Source: Candidatus Peregrinibacteria bacterium
GTDB lineage: Bacteria > Patescibacteriota > Gracilibacteria > UBA1369
NCBI GenBank assembly: GCA_014728765.1
Contig: WJLA01000027.1
Coordinates: 1 to 9,597, forward strand
DNA: 9,597 nt
Direction: 5' to 3'
Shown here: piece after piece, positions 5,915-9,597 of the stretch
How the letters are laid out: each line of letters begins with the position of its first letter
Numbering within the stretch: position 1 is the first letter of the stretch
The notes under the pieces: model-generated
Databases searched by the model: none
Told to the model about the DNA's origin: nothing
Seen by the model: the letters and a program-made list of their open reading frames with translations, nothing else
Program-made: the position numbers and the translations under genes

Positions 5915-7210
5915 TTAGTCTTCAATTGAGAAGGCCATATTTGTAATGACTTGCTTGAAATTACTCGGACCTGAAACTCGATATAATCCATTGCTTCCTT
6001 TAACCACTAAAGCGAAATTTTCGGCCTTTTCATCAATATAAACATTATCAGCAATTTGATTACCATCAGGAACACTACCATTGTAAAGATCGACTTTAAT
6101 TTCTCCAGATGATTCTTCTAAAGGTTCTGTTCCGAATTCATAAGTTCTGCTGGCATTCTCGGAAGCATCCACACTACCAAAATAATAGCTTGCCGGATAA
6201 GACACTGTGAAATCAAAAGTCTCACTTTCAAAAGTTTCATATCCTGTTAAATCATCTTCATTGAAATCTACCTCATTAAATATTTTAGTTTCTTTAGTAT
6301 CTTGTTTAATTTGATTATTTTTATCTAATATATCATCATTTATCTCTTTAGCGTCATCATTATCTTTTTCTTCATCGCCACTTTCATCTGTGTCTTCATT
6401 CAAAATGGCAGTATCTCCATCTACTTGAATTGAGCCTAAAATATCAAAAAACATATTTTTTTCTTGTGTGATTTGAGGGCCGATACCTCTTTCAAAAGCT
6501 ATCATATAAACATAATTATCTACTTGAAAGTAATATATAGTTTTATCACCACTTTCAGTTAGAAGAGAATCATATCCACTTTTACCAATTTTACTCTTGG
6601 AAAAACCGTTCTCAAGCAATTCTGATGATGACAAATTGTCCAGATTCAAAAAATCAATTAAATTTTGATCTTTTTTCAATATTTCTCTGGAAATATTAAT
6701 AACAGACGGCTCATAATCTTCATTTTCATCAATCAAGTCTTGATCTGTTTTTTTAATAATAATTTCATTTAACCCATTTTCATCGATTTTATAATCATCT
6801 CGATATGTGAAATTAAGCTCTTCGATATTTCCGTTATAATCTACCCAGTTAGGTAATTCTTGCGTAATATCGATTGAATTTTCCAAAATATCAATATTTT
6901 TCACATCCATGATTTTGGTTCCACTGGTTGAAGTAACAATATTACCACTCACCTCCACATTTTTTTGAGAATATTTATCATTGTCCAAATCCACTAAATC
7001 ACTTTTTAACAATATTGTAGTACCATCTTCCTGATTTAAGATATTCGTTGCATTATTTTCACTAAGCACATTTCCCAACGATTTTATTTCACCTATTCTT
7101 CTATCAAGATTTGTTGAATTGGTAATAGTCTCCTCTTTAATAGACTCTGACTGACAGCCGATTAAAGTTAAAGAAAAAATCAAAGTTAAAAATATTGTTA
7201 TTTTTTTCAT
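5915..7210 (-). CDS. Predicted lipoprotein, possible OB-like and tandem PsbP/Mog1-like domains
   Basis: Residues 1-18 are a lipoprotein signal peptide (MKK, a hydrophobic core, lipobox LIGC with Cys19), so the mature protein should be lipid-anchored outside the membrane. Residues about 40-110 resemble a small beta-rich OB-like domain (EDGTTILLKSDLVDLD, then KNVEVSGN). Residues 118-264 and 320-431 look like two related alpha/beta domains. Each has an early aromatic strand (ELNFTYRDDY; DFTVSYPASYYFG) and ends in a helix plus strand (NMFFDILGSIQV; FKQVITNMAFSI). A strongly acidic Asp/Glu/Asn linker (266-318) joins them. The function is not recognised; domain names are fold-level guesses. The ATG overlaps the ruvB TGA as ATGA, indicating coupled translation. 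The clpC promoter starts just after the stop, with no separate terminator. Confidence 0.8.
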   Translation of the reverse strand: MKKITIFLTLIFSLTLIGCQSESIKEETITNSTNLDRRIGEIKSLGNVLSENNATNILNQEDGTTILLKSDLVDLDNDKYSQKNVEVSGNIVTSTSGTKIMDVKNIDILENSIDITQELPNWVDYNGNIEELNFTYRDDYKIDENGLNEIIIKKTDQDLIDENEDYEPSVINISREILKKDQNLIDFLNLDNLSSSELLENGFSKSKIGKSGYDSLLTESGDKTIYYFQVDNYVYMIAFERGIGPQITQEKNMFFDILGSIQVDGDTAILNEDTDESGDEEKDNDDAKEINDDILDKNNQIKQDTKETKIFNEVDFNEDDLTGYETFESETFDFTVSYPASYYFGSVDASENASRTYEFGTEPLEESSGEIKVDLYNGSVPDGNQIADNVYIDEKAENFALVVKGSNGLYRVSGPSNFKQVITNMAFSIED

Positions 7211-8229
7211 GATAATTTTGTTATTTTTTTTAGATGCGTTCTAGCTTTTTCAGTAACAATTCTTCCTCTGGCAGTTCTTTCCAAAAATCCCAACTGAATT
7301 AAATAAGGTTCATACACGTCTTCAATTGTATTTAAATCCTCGCTGGTAGCAGCAGAAATAGTCGACAAGCCCACCGGCCCACCATTGAAATTGTTTTGTA
7401 TTATTTCAATGATATTCCTGTCATATTTGTCTAGCCCCAAATCATCTATGCCCAAATTTTCAAGACATCTATTGACCATTTCTAAATTAATAATTCCGGA
7501 ATTTTCAATTTGTGCATAATCTCTAACTCTTTTTAATAAACGATTTGCAATTCGTGGTGTTTTTCTGGACGAAAGTGCTAACTTTTTAGCTGCCAATTCT
7601 TCAACATTGGTATCAAGAATTTTTGCTGATCTGCTAATAATGGATTGAATATCTTCATTATTATAAAAATCCAATTTGAATAATGCTCCAAATCTGTCAC
7701 GAAGTGGTGATGAAAGCATACTCATTTTTGTAGTCGCTCCAATTAGCGTAAACTTTGGCAATTTAAGCCGCATTGATCTTGCTGATGGACCCTTACCGAT
7801 AATAATATCAATTCCAAAGTCTTCCATGGCTGTATATAGAATTTCTTCCACCGACGGCTTCAACCTGTGTATTTCATCAATAAATAATATATCACCGGCC
7901 TGAAGATTGCTAATAATTGAAGCTACATCGCCTTGCTTTTCAAGAGCAGGCCCGGAAGTTACTCTTAAATTCACCCCGCATTCAGTTGCAATAACATTGG
8001 CTAAGGTGGTTTTTCCCAGACCCGGTGGACCATAAAGCAACACATGATCGATGTTTTCATCCCTTTGTTTGGCGGCTTCAATCAAAACCTTTAAATTTGA
8101 TTTTAATTCACTTTGGCCAATATATTCTTCAAAATTTCTTGGTCTTAAATTATTCTCGAATTCTTTGCTGTCGCCATTCTGTTGCTCCGGCTGCAAGACA
8201 TTTTCTTCTTGATTTCTTAAAATTGCCAC
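7207..8229 (-). CDS. ruvB: Holliday junction branch migration ATPase RuvB
   Basis: RuvB is the hexameric DNA motor that, with RuvA, drives branch migration of Holliday junctions and supports RuvC cutting. The 340 residues fit the family length. Visible motifs are LRPRNFEEYIGQ (28-39), Walker A GPPGLGKT (67-74), Walker B DILFIDEIHRL (113-123), the beta-hairpin region (about 135-160), sensor 1 GATT (164-167), the arginine finger in PLRDRFG (175-181), sensor 2 KTPRIANRLLKRVRD (223-237) and a C-terminal winged helix (about 262-335, with NGGPVGL and EDVYEPYLIQLGFLERT). The start is GTG at 8227-8229, with no Shine-Dalgarno site. The frame stays open upstream, so a start slightly earlier at a rare codon cannot be excluded, but no ATG is there. 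ruvA and ruvC are not adjacent. It lies in a cluster with the PH-like and lipoprotein genes. Confidence 0.95.
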   Translation of the reverse strand: MAILRNQEENVLQPEQQNGDSKEFENNLRPRNFEEYIGQSELKSNLKVLIEAAKQRDENIDHVLLYGPPGLGKTTLANVIATECGVNLRVTSGPALEKQGDVASIISNLQAGDILFIDEIHRLKPSVEEILYTAMEDFGIDIIIGKGPSARSMRLKLPKFTLIGATTKMSMLSSPLRDRFGALFKLDFYNNEDIQSIISRSAKILDTNVEELAAKKLALSSRKTPRIANRLLKRVRDYAQIENSGIINLEMVNRCLENLGIDDLGLDKYDRNIIEIIQNNFNGGPVGLSTISAATSEDLNTIEDVYEPYLIQLGFLERTARGRIVTEKARTHLKKITKLS

Positions 8230-8270
8230 AGATAATTTGTTATCGGTAGCTAAAATATAACAGAAAAAAA

Positions 8271-8843
8271 TTAATTTTCCACCTTCCTGAGTTGACTTTC
8301 CGCCTTTTTTTGGAACTGAATATTTTTATTTTCCACTCTTGCTTTGGGACTTTGAAGAGCATTATGTTTTCTAGCAAGTTTATATAAGAAATATTTGATT
8401 CCCTCCGGGTCAGGCGCTTCTTTGAAATGAATGGTTGTTCTTGTGGAAGCTGTTTCAAGTATAAATTCTCCAAAATCAAATGCCTCGAATTTAGACATAA
8501 AACCGTTCTCTTGCGTTTCAATATTTTGAATATCATTTAACATTGCTTGCGTCTCAACGTATTTAAACAGATTTACCCAATCAAGATGCACTATTCTTTT
8601 ATTGGTGACAACCAATGTGTCCAGATAAAAAATCATAAAATCATAAAAATGTGCTACTGCAAATAACAAGAATATTGCTATATAAATATAAGCTTGAGAT
8701 ATTACGTCAAAAAATTGACTGGCAATATATCCCACAAACAAAAACGGCAAGCTGGCCAGCCAAATTTTAATTCCTCGCAATACAAAAAAATATGTATGGT
8801 GATGGTAAACTTTCAAGATTTTTTCATTTTCCTGTAATTTCAT
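8271..8843 (-). CDS. Membrane protein with bacterial PH-like (bPH2/YdbS-type) domain
   Basis: This 190-residue protein has a short cytoplasmic N-terminus (1-22), two transmembrane helices (about 25-46 and 51-74), then a soluble beta-rich region (about 75-155). That region has the pattern of bacterial PH-like domains: LVVTNKRIVHLD, LNDIQNIETQ, FDFGEFILETAS, TIHF, then a helix (PDPEGIKYFLYKLARKH). The basic tail (160-190) is probably disordered. Such proteins are widespread and mostly uncharacterised, so no biochemical role is claimed. The ATG directly follows the TAG of the upstream gene (TAGATG), so reinitiation by terminating ribosomes is likely. A 41-bp gap separates it from ruvB. Confidence 0.8.
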   Translation of the reverse strand: MKLQENEKILKVYHHHTYFFVLRGIKIWLASLPFLFVGYIASQFFDVISQAYIYIAIFLLFAVAHFYDFMIFYLDTLVVTNKRIVHLDWVNLFKYVETQAMLNDIQNIETQENGFMSKFEAFDFGEFILETASTRTTIHFKEAPDPEGIKYFLYKLARKHNALQSPKARVENKNIQFQKKAESQLRKVEN

Positions 8844-9218
8844 CTAATAAATTATAATGTTTATTGCTTCGAAATCCAAAATTCTTTTTCTTGACTCCAA
8901 AATTTCTTCCATCAGTTCATCATATGAAGTGTAATCTTCAAGAGACAAATCACTGGGCACTTGTTGTTCAATCAATTTGCCGACATTCTTTAAAACAGTA
9001 TCAATTTTATTTGTTTCATCTCGAATTAAACCATCATAAGCTTGATCAACAAGTAGAGAGTTTATAAAACGATCTAGTTCCTCATTACTTTTTGAATTCA
9101 GAAAAAAATCAGTCAATTCATTGAAGGAAATTTTAAGATGTTTCTTGCATATCAAGTTAAGCAGCTTATAGATATTTTCTTCAAATTGATATGCTTCGAT
9201 TTGCTTGTTTAAATTCAT
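8844..9218 (-). CDS. Hypothetical protein, 124 residues, helical and charged
   Basis: I do not recognise this protein. It has no signal peptide or membrane segment and looks almost wholly alpha-helical. An N-terminal amphipathic part (1-60, with FEENIYKLLNLICKKHL) is followed by an acidic part (88-118, SLEDYTSYDELMEEILESRKRILDFE). This could be a small helical bundle or an adaptor. It is the first gene of the cluster hypothetical-PH-ruvB-lipoprotein and has a plausible promoter directly upstream. Its stop TAG abuts the ATG of the PH-like gene. The start is the ATG at 9216-9218, again without a Shine-Dalgarno site. Opposite-strand frames over it show no family motif, and the in-register TAGATG junction supports this frame. 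Confidence 0.7.
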   Translation of the reverse strand: MNLNKQIEAYQFEENIYKLLNLICKKHLKISFNELTDFFLNSKSNEELDRFINSLLVDQAYDGLIRDETNKIDTVLKNVGKLIEQQVPSDLSLEDYTSYDELMEEILESRKRILDFEAINIIIY

Positions 9219-9239
9219 AAACTAAATTTATAAGAACTT

Positions 9240-9267
9240 AAAATAACATCAAAAAACCAAAAGTCAA
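9240..9267 (-). promoter_or_regulatory. Probable promoter of the hypothetical-PH-ruvB-lipoprotein cluster
   Basis: On the minus strand TTGACT (9262-9267) is followed after 16 bp by TATTTT (9240-9245). The predicted start near 9233 leaves a leader of about 15 nt before the ATG at 9218. The -35 is good and the -10 moderate. Confidence 0.5.
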
Positions 9268-9302
9268 GCATTAATTACTTTGGCTTATATAGTACACAGA
9301 CA

Positions 9303-9360
9303 TTTAGGACACCGTGTTAAGATAAAAGCGCATACTGATTACCAAAACACGATGTCTAAA
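9303..9360. repeat. Imperfect inverted repeat (15-bp arms) of unknown origin
   Basis: TTTAGGACACCGTGTT (9303-9318) pairs with AACACGATGTCTAAA (9346-9360), with one bulged G and one C/A mismatch; the mismatch becomes a G-U pair in a minus-strand transcript. The intervening 27 bases contain no gene. Neither strand has a T-run after the hairpin, so it is not a standard terminator. It could be a remnant of transposon ends or a MITE-like element, or an operator. I see no clear target-site duplication. It is the main feature of the 164-bp gap at 9219-9382. Confidence 0.5.
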
Positions 9361-9382
9361 CAAGAGTATTAAACAAAAAATC

Positions 9383-9597
9383 TTATCTACCAATTATCTT
9401 TAATTTTCCTCTTCTTAGTTCAAGCATGATAACAACAAGTCTAACACTAATTCCCTGTTTAATAATTTCATAAGACTTGCCCAAAAATAACTCTTCAACA
9501 ATATCTCTCATTAAATAAAACCTTAATGAAGGTATTTCGTTTTTATACAAATCTCTTCTCTCACGTATAGCTTTGTCTATGTCCGAATTACACATTC
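9383..9597 (-). CDS. Unrecognised protein, 70 visible residues, possibly 5'-truncated
   Basis: The frame ends with TAA at 9383-9385 and is open to the right edge. An ATG at 9593-9595 could be the start, or only an internal Met of a larger protein whose beginning lies outside the window. The visible part is helical and basic, with RERRDLYKNE near the front, a hydrophobic middle (RFYLMRDIVEELFLG) and a basic end (LELRRGKLKIIGR). No family is recognised. The sequence before the ATG is not available, so the start cannot be judged. The inverted repeat lies 23 bp after its stop, so a link to a decayed mobile element is possible but unproven. Confidence 0.4.
   Translation of the reverse strand, partial: MCNSDIDKAIRERRDLYKNEIPSLRFYLMRDIVEELFLGKSYEIIKQGISVRLVVIMLELRRGKLKIIGR

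Noticed and set aside
7207..7209. TGA as a glycine codon (recoded genome)
   Set aside because: RuvB ends at this TGA at the expected family length, and a fitting ATG overlaps it, so TGA is read as stop.
8025..8249. 74-codon plus-strand frame over the ruvB 5' end
   Set aside because: Opposite strand of the conserved RuvB Walker A region; no independent support.
8261..8273. T-tract between the PH-like gene stop and ruvB as a possible terminator
   Set aside because: A run of seven T is present on the minus strand, but no GC-bearing stem precedes it, so it should not separate the two genes.
8240..8536. 98-codon open frame on the minus strand overlapping the PH-like gene
   Set aside because: It lies wholly in an alternative frame of the better supported PH-like gene (two membrane helices, PH-like pattern) and shows no family features.
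8864..9067. 67-codon plus-strand frame opposite the 124-residue hypothetical gene
   Set aside because: Antisense shadow; composition is not protein-like, while the minus-strand frame has a promoter and an exact TAGATG junction.
1..9597. CRISPR array, tRNA, rRNA, toxin-antitoxin pair or defence system
   Set aside because: No regularly spaced repeats, cloverleaf-like sequence, rRNA-like stretch or recognisable defence genes were seen on either strand.

Overview
The window is AT-rich bacterial DNA with short intergenic gaps. No rRNA, tRNA, CRISPR array or recognisable transposase is visible. The gene set (an SGNH-type hydrolase fragment, a four-domain S1 protein, RsmE, ClpC, a lipoprotein, RuvB, a membrane PH-like protein) and the complete lack of Shine-Dalgarno sequences resemble a Patescibacteria (Candidate Phyla Radiation) genome. 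That placement is inference from gene style, not a marker-gene result. TGA acts as a normal stop: ruvB ends on TGA exactly where the family ends, so a TGA=Gly code (Gracilibacteria/Absconditabacteria) is unlikely.

Layout. (1) Bases 1-1091, plus strand: the 3' part of a gene for an SGNH/GDSL-type hydrolase with an acidic low-complexity N-terminal region and an unrecognised C-terminal module. Its 5' end is outside the window. It ends at a hairpin terminator shared with the convergent S1 gene. (2) 1135-2289, minus: S1-domain protein (rpsA-like). It is divergent from rsmE (2382-3158, plus) across a 92-bp spacer rich in palindromes and repeats. (3) rsmE converges on clpC (3155-5743, minus); the two stop codons share a TTAA. 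(4) Upstream of clpC lies a near-consensus sigma-70 promoter (TTGACA-17-TATAAT) with its -10 inside a CIRCE operator. clpC is therefore probably controlled by the heat-shock repressor HrcA. (5) 9218 down to 5915, minus: a tight cluster of a 124-aa hypothetical protein, a PH-like membrane protein, ruvB and a lipoprotein, joined by TAGATG and ATGA junctions, with a likely promoter at 9240-9267. (6) 9303-9360: an imperfect inverted repeat of unknown origin, followed by the end of an unrecognised minus-strand frame that runs off the window.

The genes are mostly housekeeping: translation (S1, RsmE), proteostasis (ClpC), recombination (RuvB) and envelope (lipoprotein, PH-like protein). I see no convincing new multi-gene system. 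The most informative signals are the CIRCE/promoter arrangement at clpC, the palindromic S1/rsmE spacer, the genome-style absence of Shine-Dalgarno sites next to an S1 gene, the two-module hydrolase fragment, and the inverted repeat near the right edge.
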